A DNA stretch of 64,000 nt. Source: Methylophilus sp. QUAN (lineage in GTDB: Bacteria > Pseudomonadota > Gammaproteobacteria > Burkholderiales > Methylophilaceae). The stretch's first letter is position 1. Each line of letters opens with the position of its first letter. Shown piece by piece: positions 17,662 through 26,783 of this stretch. Made by a program: the position numbers and the translations under genes. The DNA is taken from contig NZ_JADKYT010000001.1 of assembly GCF_015354445.1 (NCBI RefSeq), positions 992,001 to 1,056,000 of the forward strand. Reading direction: 5' to 3'. The notes beneath the pieces were generated by a model. That model saw nothing but the letters and a program-made list of their open reading frames with translations, made no database searches and was not told the DNA's origin.

Positions 17662-17681
17662 GCATCGGTTAAGATTCAAAT

Positions 17682-17709
17682 AAAAAACCCGCCAATCGGC
17701 GGGTTTTTT
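17682..17709. terminator. Intrinsic terminator after the yccA-like gene
   Basis: A stem AAAAAACCCGCC/GGCGGGTTTTTT with loop AATC; the A-run on one side and T-run on the other allow termination from either direction. It separates yccA from the PEP-CTERM gene. Confidence 0.92.
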
Positions 17710-17795
17710 ATTGGCCCGTTTGGGGTATTGCATTAAATACATATCAGGCATACAGTGGTCATTCTAATTTTTACAACGGTTGAGAAGGGGGATGT

Positions 17796-18389
17796 ATGTC
17801 ATTAGTAACAAAAACTTTGTGTGCGGTTGCTGTGTGTGGCGCATTATCAGCACCTGCTCAGTCCGCAGTGATTTTTTCAGATAATTTTGATAGTTATACC
17901 GCTGGTTTAAATGTGACTGATTTTGCTGGTAACTGGACTGTGACTAACGGCACAGTCGATGTGATTGGTAATGGCTATTTTGATTTCTATCCAGGTAATG
18001 GCCTGTATATCGATTTGGACGGCAGTACAAGTGACGCCGGAGACTTTAGCTCAAAAGCCCTGAATGTGGCTGCCGGGACTTATACGCTGGAGTTTGTCTT
18101 GTCTGGCAGTACACGTGGTGAGTCAAATACGGTAGACGTCAGTTTTGGTAGCTATAGCGAAACTTTTAACCTGACCTCGAATGCGCCTGTCACTACTTAT
18201 ACGCGTACCGTTAACTTTGCGTCTAACTCATTGGCGTCGGTTGTATTTAAAAACGGTGGTGGCGACAACATGGGCGCATTGCTGTTCAATGTTTCAGTCG
18301 CTACTGTGCCTGAAGCCGAAACTGCAGCCATGATGCTGGCTGGTCTAGGGATTATGGGCTCCATTGTGCGTCGCCGTAAGTCTCGTTGA
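17796..18389 (+). CDS. PEP-CTERM sorting-domain protein, stand-alone
   Basis: A 197-residue exported protein. It has a signal peptide (MSLVTKTLCAVAVCGALSAP, cleaved near AQSA), a beta-rich body with motifs such as DNFDSYTAG and LYIDLDGSTSDAGDFSS typical of small jelly-roll modules, and a C-terminal sorting signal: VPEAE, a hydrophobic helix (MMLAGLGIMGSIV) and RRRK. PEP-CTERM signals are recognised by exosortases, which process and probably link the protein to surface polysaccharide; no exosortase gene is in the window. AGGGGG precedes the start. It is flanked by terminators on both sides, so it is a single-gene unit. Confidence 0.9.
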   Translation: MSLVTKTLCAVAVCGALSAPAQSAVIFSDNFDSYTAGLNVTDFAGNWTVTNGTVDVIGNGYFDFYPGNGLYIDLDGSTSDAGDFSSKALNVAAGTYTLEFVLSGSTRGESNTVDVSFGSYSETFNLTSNAPVTTYTRTVNFASNSLASVVFKNGGGDNMGALLFNVSVATVPEAETAAMMLAGLGIMGSIVRRRKSR

Positions 18390-18410
18390 TTTAAAATTGG
18401 TTGTTAAGAT

Positions 18411-18439
18411 AAAAAAGCCCGCTAAAAGCGGGCTTTTTT
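18411..18439 (+). terminator. Intrinsic terminator after the stand-alone PEP-CTERM gene
   Basis: Stem AAAAAAGCCCGC/GCGGGCTTTTTT with loop TAAAA and a six-base T-run, 22 bases after the stop codon. It isolates the gene from the TonB-dependent receptor gene. Confidence 0.92.
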
Positions 18440-18587
18440 ATTAGCGTGATGTTTATTACTTCAAAAAAATTTATTTCAACATGGCTCACTGTAGCCAAAG
18501 TGGCTGATCTCAGCCTTTAAAAGTGGTTGTAAATATTAATTAAATTTTAACTGTATGATTATATTGATTTAATTATCTTGATTGAGA

Positions 18588-18603
18588 TGGTTTGATTTTT
18601 GCA
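18588..18603 (+). promoter_or_regulatory. Sigma-54 (-24/-12) promoter of the TonB-receptor gene
   Basis: TGGTTTGATTTTTGCA fits TGGCACG-N4-TTGCA with the invariant GG and GC ten bases apart. Transcription would start at about 18613-18614, giving a leader of only about 13 bases that still holds the AGGGG ribosome-binding site. It is nearly the same as the element at 21474 before the PEP-CTERM trio. Confidence 0.75.
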
Positions 18604-18626
18604 GTCTTCCCCTGCGGAGGGGAAGT

Positions 18627-21281
18627 ATGTTAAATAAAAAAATAAAATCAGTGTTGTTTCTTGCAACCTATTCTTGTGTATCGATGGCAGCAGACGCGGA
18701 CACTGCCAGCAAAGATCAAAAGGCCACAGATACTCAGCGTACGCTGGAGCTCGATGAGGTGGTGGTCAAGGCGAAGCGGCGCAGTGTCATTACACCGTTG
18801 CCCGGGCTGGTGATTGATAAAGAAAAAATGACCACCAATGTGCAAAGCATTAGTGGTAAAGAAATTGCAGATTCAAAGTCAGTCAATATTACTGATTTGA
18901 TGAATAGTTCAATGCAGTCAGTCACGATCAACGACTACGCTGGTAACCCATTTCAGCAAGATCTCAACTTTCGTGGCTTTACCGCCTCGCCACAGATCGG
19001 CACCCCGCAGGGGATTTCAGTTTACCTTGACGGCGTACGTGTCAATGAAGCCTTTGGTGAAGTCGTGAACTGGGATTTTATTCCCATGAATGCCATTGCC
19101 AGCCTCGATATGATCCCAGGATCAAATCCGCTGTTTGGCCTCAATACGCTGGGTGGTGCTTTGGCGCTGACTACCAAGAACGGGTTTACACATCAGCAGG
19201 CGCACGCTGAGGTGATGGGTGGTGCCTGGGGGCGTGAGCAAGTGCAATTCTCCAATGGTTTTAATAATGGCAGGCTTGGCCTGTTTGTGGCCTATAACCA
19301 TTTCAAGGAGGATGGCTGGCGCAGCAACTCTCCATCCAATGTTCGGCAGTTGTTTACCAGTGCAACCATGCGTAGTGATTATGGTGAACTCAACTTCACC
19401 GCACTGAATGTGGATACCGCGCTCACCGGTAATGGTGTGGTGCCGTACGAGATGTACGAGCAGGATAGAAAAGCCGTATTCACTTCGCCGGATGAAAACA
19501 AGAATGGGCTGGAGCACTACAACCTTACTGGGCGCTTTGACCTGAACGATAACCTGAGTTTTTCTGGTTTGGCGTATAAGCGTAGCGTTAAGCAAAAAGC
19601 AATTGGGGGAGATTTTTATGACGACTTTCCTCAATTATCAGAACGTGCCGGTGTGAATTGTCCTGACGGCAGTCTGCCTGATGGTTCATCTACAACTTCA
19701 TCCTCGCCTGGCTCCGGATGTGCGGGGCTCATCCCGAATGGTGTCTTCAGCTTGTCTGACCTGAAGCAGGGTGGCGAGGGATTAGCTTTTCAGATGAATT
19801 TTGTGACTGACAAGCACGAGTTGACCGCAGGCATCACCTATGACACCAATGATGTCAATTTCATGCAGGCGGAAATGTTTGCTGATATCGGCGCTGATCG
19901 TGAGCTGGTTCAGAACCCCAGTTATTACACGGATCTTGGGTTGGTAGCTGCGAAGTATCCAATCATTCGAAATAAACTGACCGGCAGTAGTACGACCAAA
20001 AGCATGTTTGTCAGTGATACCTGGTCACCCAGAGATGACTTGCATATCACGCTAGGGGCCAGGTTTAACCATACCCGTGTGAAAAATGATTTGCGCTCAG
20101 AGCGCGGCTTGAGCCTATATCAATTTGAGGATAATGGGTCAGGTACCTATTTCGATCCGACTCGAGAGCGTTGTGTGGTCGACTTAACAGACACCTCTGA
20201 CAACGGAAAATACATATGTTCCAAAGGGGATTATATGTACCGTAGTTTTAATCCTTCGTTTGGTATCGCCTGGGAGATTAAGCCTAATCTGGTGGCTTAT
20301 GGCAATGTAAGTCGTGGCTCCCGTACACCTTCCGTCATTGAGTTGGGATGTGCGATTGACAGGACGCAGATTGAAAACAATCGAAATTATCAATTTGGTT
20401 GCGCGATACCGACTTCCCTCACGGCTGACCCTTATCTCAAACAGGTACGGTCGACTTCTTATGAAGCAGGGACCAGGGGAATTTCAACCAGTTTTCTTGG
20501 TAGTGAGAATGTAAATTGGAATTTAAGCTTCTTCCGCACAGAGCTCACAAATGACATTTTGTTTGTGCCACTTGGCCGTAAAAACCGTGGTGTGTTTGAT
20601 AACTTTGGCCAGACTTTGCGGCAGGGCATTGAAAGTAGCATTGCAGGCAAATGGGGCGATCACCGGCTGAGCCTTAATTACACCTGGATGCGGGCGACGT
20701 TTGAGTCACCTTCCACCATTATTAACCCGAATAACAGTAGTAACGTCTTAGACAGCGTACAAAACCAGAATTACGTCTATATCAGGCCGGGCGACCAGTT
20801 GCCCGGCATGCCTAATCACATTGTGCAAGCAAGCTGGAATTACGCGGCGAATAAGAGGTTCGACGTCACACTCAATATGGTGATGCATTCGTCCTCGTTT
20901 GTGCGTGGCAATGAAAATAATAAGCATAAAAAACGAGATGCAACTGATCCATTTACCGACCCGTATGACTTTATCGGCGATGGCAGTATCCCAGGCTACG
21001 CGGTCTTTAATCTTCGTGCCAATTACAAGTTTGATAACGGTTTTACCTTATTTGCACGCCTGGACAACGTGTTTGACCGTGAATATGCCACGGCGGGCAA
21101 CCTTGGACGGACACCATTTACCCCTACGAGCGGTGGTGCAGCGAGTGATGCTGCGGGCTTTAACTACAACTCTGATCAATGGAAAAACACCACTTTTATT
21201 GGCCCTGGCGCACCGCGTGCGGCGTGGTTCGGGTTGAGTTATGACCTCGATTGGAAGCAGCGAAAAATGAAACTGGACTAA
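18627..21281 (+). CDS. TonB-dependent outer-membrane receptor
   Basis: An 884-residue outer-membrane receptor. The signal peptide (MLNKKIKSVLFLATYSCVSM, ending MAADA) is followed by ELDEVVVKAKRR, a TonB-box-like segment, then the plug domain (about 60-180) with QDLNFRGF, GISVYLDGVRVNEAFGEVVN and PLFGLNTLGGALALTTKNG. The rest is a 22-strand-type barrel ending in LFARLDNVFDREYATAGN and WFGLSYDLDW. The last residue is not aromatic, which is slightly unusual. I start at ATG 18627, preceded by GGAGGGG; a longer frame begins at TTG 18582, before the sigma-54 element. Ligand unknown. It stands directly upstream of three related PEP-CTERM genes and shares their promoter type. Confidence 0.93.
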   Translation: MLNKKIKSVLFLATYSCVSMAADADTASKDQKATDTQRTLELDEVVVKAKRRSVITPLPGLVIDKEKMTTNVQSISGKEIADSKSVNITDLMNSSMQSVTINDYAGNPFQQDLNFRGFTASPQIGTPQGISVYLDGVRVNEAFGEVVNWDFIPMNAIASLDMIPGSNPLFGLNTLGGALALTTKNGFTHQQAHAEVMGGAWGREQVQFSNGFNNGRLGLFVAYNHFKEDGWRSNSPSNVRQLFTSATMRSDYGELNFTALNVDTALTGNGVVPYEMYEQDRKAVFTSPDENKNGLEHYNLTGRFDLNDNLSFSGLAYKRSVKQKAIGGDFYDDFPQLSERAGVNCPDGSLPDGSSTTSSSPGSGCAGLIPNGVFSLSDLKQGGEGLAFQMNFVTDKHELTAGITYDTNDVNFMQAEMFADIGADRELVQNPSYYTDLGLVAAKYPIIRNKLTGSSTTKSMFVSDTWSPRDDLHITLGARFNHTRVKNDLRSERGLSLYQFEDNGSGTYFDPTRERCVVDLTDTSDNGKYICSKGDYMYRSFNPSFGIAWEIKPNLVAYGNVSRGSRTPSVIELGCAIDRTQIENNRNYQFGCAIPTSLTADPYLKQVRSTSYEAGTRGISTSFLGSENVNWNLSFFRTELTNDILFVPLGRKNRGVFDNFGQTLRQGIESSIAGKWGDHRLSLNYTWMRATFESPSTIINPNNSSNVLDSVQNQNYVYIRPGDQLPGMPNHIVQASWNYAANKRFDVTLNMVMHSSSFVRGNENNKHKKRDATDPFTDPYDFIGDGSIPGYAVFNLRANYKFDNGFTLFARLDNVFDREYATAGNLGRTPFTPTSGGAASDAAGFNYNSDQWKNTTFIGPGAPRAAWFGLSYDLDWKQRKMKLD

Positions 21282-21473
21282 GTCTGGTTGTAAATAACCA
21301 AGTGGTTGTGTCGATGGTTTATTAAAACCCGAATTTAGCGAATCTTTACCATGAAACGCATCGCTATGGTGGAGTGGGTATGGCGTGTTTGTATGAAGGG
21401 TTGTTTTTTAAATTGTTGAAATATAAAAGATATTTCTTCTTTGTTGAAAGTGGAAAGTGTTTGGTTGTGAAGT

Positions 21474-21489
21474 TGGTATGACGTTTGCA
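21474..21489 (+). promoter_or_regulatory. Sigma-54 (-24/-12) promoter of the PEP-CTERM trio
   Basis: TGGTATGACGTTTGCA keeps GG and GC exactly ten bases apart and matches the receptor promoter at 18588 in 13 of 16 positions, plus the following GT. The predicted start is near 21500, 34 bases before the ATG of the first trio gene. The rest of the 252-base gap from 21282 is AT-rich, with room for an enhancer site for a sigma-54 activator; I see no clear palindrome there. Confidence 0.75.
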
Positions 21490-21533
21490 GTAAGGGTTAA
21501 AAAAATAATTCATTTTTAATTTGAGGGTAAGTT

Positions 21534-22907
21534 ATGGAGATTAAATATATTTCAGGCGTGGTTTCTGCACTGTTAACTGCAGGCTTGTTTTCTCTGAATG
21601 CAAATGCTGCATTTGTGTCGTTGCCAAGTGCAGCCGGGCAGCCGGGGTGTGGGGTGGCTAGTGCGACAACTATCCGCTGTTCAGGTGCGGCCAATGTTTT
21701 GAATGACAAGCTTTATATTGCACCAGTGATTCAAAATGGCACATATAACCTTCCTTCGACGCTTTCATTGATCAGCAAGGTAGACACCAACTTTGCGAGT
21801 GCGACAGATGCATTGTATGCAGGTACTTTTAGTGATTATGTGTTTATGGACACGACGACCAACTCAGTTGTGATTGGCTCCCGTCTCTATTTTGGCCCCA
21901 TTAACGGCCAGAGAAACTTGTCCGAGGCGAACGATATTTTCCGCTATGGCTACGAAGGTTTTAAAGTGGAAGCAGGCTGGACACGCTTATCCAGTAGTGA
22001 TTTGAGGGCCTATAGCGCCGCCATGAGCAATGTCGGGTTAAAGCAAGGCGCGGATGTTTATAACTCAAATGTGGTGGATTTCCGTACCGATGTGAATGCT
22101 TCCGAAGGTAATGCACAGTCAGGTTTGTACCTGATTCGTACCGATGCGACGGCTTTCAAGGTGATTAATAACGCGATCAAGATTCGCCAGGGCGGCGAAG
22201 AGGGACAGTCTGTCTTGTCTGTATCGCTGTCTGGCTATGCGCCAACCAAACTGGAAAGTGGTGTGGCTGCAGGTGAAACGGTCAAGATGTACGGCGGCAA
22301 TTACAGCAACAATATGAATGTGAGCGGTACGGCCACTGTTGAGTATGGTAATGCGCAATTCAGCGGCGCAGTGGTTGCGAAAAACGGTTCGCAAATCAAT
22401 GCCCGTACTGGTACCACTGCCACTTTTAATGGTGCTTTTAACCAGCAGATAGGTGCCTTGCTGGGTGGTGGCGGTACCTTTGTATTTAATGGTGGATATT
22501 CTGCCGGTAATAGCCCGGGCTCAGTCACGGTGAATGGTGATGTGGTGTTTGGGGCTAGCAATGAGGCCCTGTTTGAAATTGGTGGTTTGCTGCAAGGCAC
22601 CCAATACGATCATCTTACCGTCAACGGAAAGCTGACTTTCGGCGGCATCCTGAAACTTTCGTTTATCAATGGCTATATCGGCAATGCTGGAGACACCTTT
22701 GATTTGTTTGATTTCACCAGCTCAAGCGGTGCCTTTTCACAAATTGTGGCTAAAAACCCTCTGAGCAACGGTTTGGGTTGGAATTATGACGCAGCCACAG
22801 GCATCCTGACTGTGATCCCGGTCCCTGAGCCTGAAAATTATGCCTTACTTGCACTGGGTCTGGGTGTGATTTCAGTGGTTTCTCGTCGTAAAAAACAAAG
22901 CACTTAA
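21534..22907 (+). CDS. PEP-CTERM protein, first of three paralogues
   Basis: A 457-residue exported protein. Signal peptide 1-25 (ends NANA), then a core (about 90-240) shared with the next two genes: DYVFMDTTTNSVVIGSRLYF, IFRYGYEGFKVEAGWTRLS, RTDVNASEGNAQSGLYLIRT and IRQGGEEGQ. Unlike its two paralogues it has an extra region (about 240-430) with autotransporter-like beta-helix repeats such as GGNYSNNMNVSGTATVEYGN and GGGTFVFNGGYSAGNSPGS. The C-terminus is VPEPENYALLALGLGVISVV followed by SRRKK, a PEP-CTERM sorting signal. GAGGG precedes the ATG. Function unknown; a surface-displayed protein working with the receptor upstream is a reasonable guess. Confidence 0.9.
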   Translation: MEIKYISGVVSALLTAGLFSLNANAAFVSLPSAAGQPGCGVASATTIRCSGAANVLNDKLYIAPVIQNGTYNLPSTLSLISKVDTNFASATDALYAGTFSDYVFMDTTTNSVVIGSRLYFGPINGQRNLSEANDIFRYGYEGFKVEAGWTRLSSSDLRAYSAAMSNVGLKQGADVYNSNVVDFRTDVNASEGNAQSGLYLIRTDATAFKVINNAIKIRQGGEEGQSVLSVSLSGYAPTKLESGVAAGETVKMYGGNYSNNMNVSGTATVEYGNAQFSGAVVAKNGSQINARTGTTATFNGAFNQQIGALLGGGGTFVFNGGYSAGNSPGSVTVNGDVVFGASNEALFEIGGLLQGTQYDHLTVNGKLTFGGILKLSFINGYIGNAGDTFDLFDFTSSSGAFSQIVAKNPLSNGLGWNYDAATGILTVIPVPEPENYALLALGLGVISVVSRRKKQST

Positions 22908-22986
22908 ATTAAAGCAGGACTGCGTCATAGGAGGCAGTCTATTGCCATGAATTTTATAGATAAAAATTAATTTTGAGGAGATATCA

Positions 22987-23850
22987 ATGAAGTTAAAGGG
23001 CATGTTGTTGGCAAGTTTGTTTGCTGTTGCAGCAAACACGGCCAGTGCAGGGAATTTTCAATCATTAACGACTAATGTGGTGGACGGCGATAACGATGCG
23101 TTTGTCGACTCTATGTTTATTCTGGCAACAGATGTGACTTATGCCGCTGGTTATGCTGATACTACTGAGTTTCAGAAGGGGGGTAGCGGCAATGTTGTAC
23201 CAACCTCTTTAACCTACCGCGCATTCCCGGCATTTGATATCGATACTGAGCTGGCAACGGGCACACTCTCGCTAATAGACTGGCGAGTCACTACAGGTGT
23301 GGATTTGGCACCAGGTTCTGCACAAGCGGATATTTATGATTTTGTATTCAGAGACAGTGCTGACAATAGTCTAGTGTTTGGTACGCGCTACCTGAACCGT
23401 GATCCACAAGAGACTGGTGACGAAGTGAATTTTTTATATCGTTATGGATTTACAGGCTACAGCACTTCAGTGGCCTGGACATTTTTGACTGATTCAGATT
23501 TGCGCCAGTACACGGCAATTAAAACTGACTCAACAGCAGGCGAAGGGCCATTTGATTACGATGTAGATGTGGTCCGTCAACAAGGTGACTTTAGTGTTTC
23601 TGAAGACAATCCATGGTCTGGTTTGTATTTGGTTAAAACAGACGCTACCACATACAGCTTAGGTAAAGCGATTGGTTTTTATCAAACGGGAGAAGAGGGC
23701 CAAACGCCAGCTGGCGGTTTTATTACAGGCTTTATCCCGACAGCCGTCACTACGCCAGTACCAGAGCCAGAGAGCTACGTCATGTTGCTGGCTGGGTTGG
23801 GGGTTGCGGGTATCGCTTCACGTCGCCGTCATTCAAAGGCTGCTAAATAG
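22987..23850 (+). CDS. PEP-CTERM protein, second of three paralogues
   Basis: A 287-residue exported protein with signal peptide (MKLKGMLLASLFAVAANTAS, cleaved after ASA) and PEP-CTERM tail (VPEPESYVMLLAGLGVAGIA, then SRRRH). The core matches the gene before it: DFVFRDSADNSLVFGTRYLN, LYRYGFTGYSTSVAWTFLT, SEDNPWSGLYLVKTDATTY and GFYQTGEEGQTP. It lacks the beta-helix region. TGAGGAG precedes the ATG. I see no separate promoter in the 79-base gap, so it is probably transcribed with gene 21534. Function unknown. Confidence 0.88.
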   Translation: MKLKGMLLASLFAVAANTASAGNFQSLTTNVVDGDNDAFVDSMFILATDVTYAAGYADTTEFQKGGSGNVVPTSLTYRAFPAFDIDTELATGTLSLIDWRVTTGVDLAPGSAQADIYDFVFRDSADNSLVFGTRYLNRDPQETGDEVNFLYRYGFTGYSTSVAWTFLTDSDLRQYTAIKTDSTAGEGPFDYDVDVVRQQGDFSVSEDNPWSGLYLVKTDATTYSLGKAIGFYQTGEEGQTPAGGFITGFIPTAVTTPVPEPESYVMLLAGLGVAGIASRRRHSKAAK

Positions 23851-23882
23851 CAGTCATTGATTATAAGTGCCATGAAAAAAGA

Positions 23883-23905
23883 GCGGGGAGCTTGCGCTAC
23901 CCCGC
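23883..23905 (+). other. Hairpin between second and third PEP-CTERM genes
   Basis: GCGGGGAGC, loop TTGC, GCT-A-CCCCGC forms a nine-pair stem with one bulged A. There is no T-run on the plus strand, so it is more likely an mRNA-processing or stability element or a weak attenuator than an intrinsic terminator. Confidence 0.5.
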
Positions 23906-23939
23906 CACTTAAAAACAACTTTTGTGAGGGAATCTTAAT

Positions 23940-24737
23940 ATGAAAACAGCAATTTGGAAACAGACGTTAGCCGTAGCGGCGATTACTTTTGCAGCAAATA
24001 GTGCTTATGCGGGCAGTTTTACAACAGTTTTGAATACAGGTGAGCGCACTGGTGGCAGTACCAGCAATACGCTGACTGATGCGTTTTATATCAGCAGCCT
24101 GCCAACCACCTGGACACAGCTTGCATCTACTACTTCAGATGTATTCTCCCCAATTAATGGCAATGTTGTTGGTTCATTCATTGATACCGTATGGTTTGAG
24201 AGTGACACCAACTCCTACATTATTGGTTCTTACTTCAAGCTGTTGAATAATACTAACGGCATTACTGAAATTAACTCTGTCGTACGTACTGGCCTGTCTG
24301 ATGTGGATACACTGTCCGCAGCTTGGACTTCTGGTTCTTCTGTGTATGGTTCTGGCACGACTGGCTACCGCTTGCGTGATCCAGCACGTTCTGACTATGT
24401 TCCAGGTACTTACAGTGCAACGGTTGCAGCAGCAGGTGGATATTATGATGCTGATAAAGTCGCGATTCGTACCGATGTCAGTATTGGTGAAAACAACCCG
24501 AACTCCGGTTTGTATTTGTTGAAGTTTAGCGCTGAGGGCCTGACTTACCAGTGGACCGACAATGCAGTGCGTATTGTTCAGGGTGCATCAACCAGCGAAG
24601 GTGGTCGTCAGTTTGCTGAAATGTGGATTGCGGGTTACACCGTGACTCAAGTACCAGAAGCCGAAACTTACGCCATGTTCATGGCTGGTCTGGGTTTGAT
24701 GGGCGCTGTTGTTCGCCGTCGTAAAATGGCTCATTAA
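23940..24737 (+). CDS. PEP-CTERM protein, third of three paralogues
   Basis: A 265-residue exported protein. Signal peptide MKTAIWKQTLAVAAITFAAN, ending SAYA; PEP-CTERM tail VPEAETYAMFMAGLGLMGAV then VRRRK. The shared core is recognisable but more diverged: DTVWFESDTNSYIIGSYFKL, IRTDVSIGENNPNSGLYLLK and DNAVRIVQGASTSEGG. The sorting tail is closer to the stand-alone protein at 17796 (PEAET-x-AM) than to its operon neighbours, which carry PEPE. TGAGGG precedes the ATG. A strong terminator follows, closing the operon. Function unknown. Confidence 0.88.
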   Translation: MKTAIWKQTLAVAAITFAANSAYAGSFTTVLNTGERTGGSTSNTLTDAFYISSLPTTWTQLASTTSDVFSPINGNVVGSFIDTVWFESDTNSYIIGSYFKLLNNTNGITEINSVVRTGLSDVDTLSAAWTSGSSVYGSGTTGYRLRDPARSDYVPGTYSATVAAAGGYYDADKVAIRTDVSIGENNPNSGLYLLKFSAEGLTYQWTDNAVRIVQGASTSEGGRQFAEMWIAGYTVTQVPEAETYAMFMAGLGLMGAVVRRRKMAH

Positions 24738-24750
24738 TTCTAGCCAATAG

Positions 24751-24786
24751 AAAAAACAAACCCGCCATCGGCGGGTTTGTTTTTTT
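24751..24786. terminator. Bidirectional intrinsic terminator between the PEP-CTERM operon and tadA
   Basis: Stem CAAACCCGCC/GGCGGGTTTG, loop ATC, flanked by A6 on the left and T7 on the right. It lies between convergent genes and can serve both. Confidence 0.93.
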
Positions 24787-24800
24787 GTGGTATCCGTACC

Positions 24801-25725
<925 letters not shown>

Positions 25726-25761
25726 GTGGCGTCCATTTCATCATACTTTGATGATGATAAA

Positions 25762-26679
25762 TCATTTGCTCAGTAATTGCTCCAGCGGCAGTTGCGTACA
25801 TTGTTTGAGCAACCATTGCATGGCTTTGCCCATTTCAGGCGGGCGTTGCTGCCGCCAGGCAATAAAAATGGGGGCGAGTGGTTTGGGCTCAGACACTTGC
25901 TTGATTAGTAGCTGCCCCTGGTTGGCAGCGGTCTGCGCCAGAAACTTGGGCAAGTAGCCAATGGCGATGCCAGAAATTTGCGCCTGCAACTTGGTGTGCA
26001 TATCTGGCACCGTCAGGATGTCCTGGCCGGTGAGAATGCCTGAGGTCCGCGGCGGCAAGTTGCGTGAGCTGTCTGCGGCAGCCACGACGCGGTGCTGCAC
26101 AATGTCACTGGCACTTAAAGGTTCTGGCAAAGCAGCCAGTGGATGATGGGGGGCAACTGCAAATACAAATTCCAGTTGACCGAGCAAGTGTGTGGAAAAT
26201 ACGCCGCCAGGCGGCGCGTCACCGGGCGCGCCGATGGAGATGTCAGCCCGGCCGGATTGCAAGGCGTCCCAACTGCCGCCATAGACTTCGCGCAGCAGTT
26301 TGACGCGGGTGCCAAAGCCTTGCTGGTAAAAGTCCTGCAGGATATGGAGAATGGGTTTGAAGTCGAACAGGTCGCTGATCGCAATGGTGATATCGGTTTC
26401 TACCCCCGTCGCAATGCGTTGCACGCGTTGCTCAAGCGTGTGGGCTGCGTCGAGTAAATAGCGGCCTTCTTTCAGTAGCTCAGCCCCGGCTGCGGTCAGA
26501 GTGGCGCGGTGGCCACTACGGTCAAATAACTCCAGTCCCAGGTCTTCCTCAAGTCTGCGAATCGTATAGGTGAGGGCGGAAGGCACGCGGTAAAGAGATT
26601 CGGCCGCTGCGGCGAAGCTGCCTTTACGGTCTATGGCATCAATGACTTCGAGGGCTTCCAGGCTAAGTTTAATCGTCAT
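25762..26679 (-). CDS. LysR-family transcriptional regulator
   Basis: A 305-residue LysR regulator. The N-terminal winged helix is clear (ALEVIDAIDRKGSFAAAAES, then SALTYTIRRLEEDLGLELFD) followed by the inducer-binding domain from about residue 92. It is divergent from the pirin gene with 104 bases between; that gap holds a 13-bp inverted repeat, the expected place for a LysR site. It may therefore control the pirin, quinone reductase, YceI and OYE genes. The inducer is unknown. Confidence 0.93.
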   Translation of the reverse strand: MTIKLSLEALEVIDAIDRKGSFAAAAESLYRVPSALTYTIRRLEEDLGLELFDRSGHRATLTAAGAELLKEGRYLLDAAHTLEQRVQRIATGVETDITIAISDLFDFKPILHILQDFYQQGFGTRVKLLREVYGGSWDALQSGRADISIGAPGDAPPGGVFSTHLLGQLEFVFAVAPHHPLAALPEPLSASDIVQHRVVAAADSSRNLPPRTSGILTGQDILTVPDMHTKLQAQISGIAIGYLPKFLAQTAANQGQLLIKQVSEPKPLAPIFIAWRQQRPPEMGKAMQWLLKQCTQLPLEQLLSK

Positions 26680-26730
26680 GAGATGTTAATCAAAAAAACT
26701 GAACAAGAAATGCAAAATGTTTTGCTATCA

Positions 26731-26767
26731 AAAGATTAAGTGTTTTTTTATCATACATTTAATCTTT
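26731..26767. promoter_or_regulatory. Inverted repeat between LysR and pirin genes, probable LysR operator
   Basis: AAAGATTAAGTGT (26731-26743) and ACATTTAATCTTT (26755-26767) are reverse complements in 12 of 13 positions with an 11-base spacer of T-rich sequence. The right arm ends 16 bases before the pirin ATG, so the site overlaps the region where RNA polymerase would bind or start. Confidence 0.6.
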
Positions 26768-26783
26768 CAAATGGAGTGAATAA

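Noticed and set aside
18606-18625. Hairpin CTTCCCC-TGCGGA-GGGGAAG that could hide the ribosome-binding site of the receptor gene (RNA thermometer idea)
   Set aside because: If the sigma-54 promoter at 18588 is used, transcription starts at about 18613, after the left arm. The arm would then not be in the mRNA, so the hairpin cannot form.
18582-18626. TTG start for the TonB receptor that would add 15 residues
   Set aside because: It overlaps the sigma-54 element and would put MRWFDFCSLPLRRGS before a normal signal peptide. ATG 18627 has a strong ribosome-binding site.
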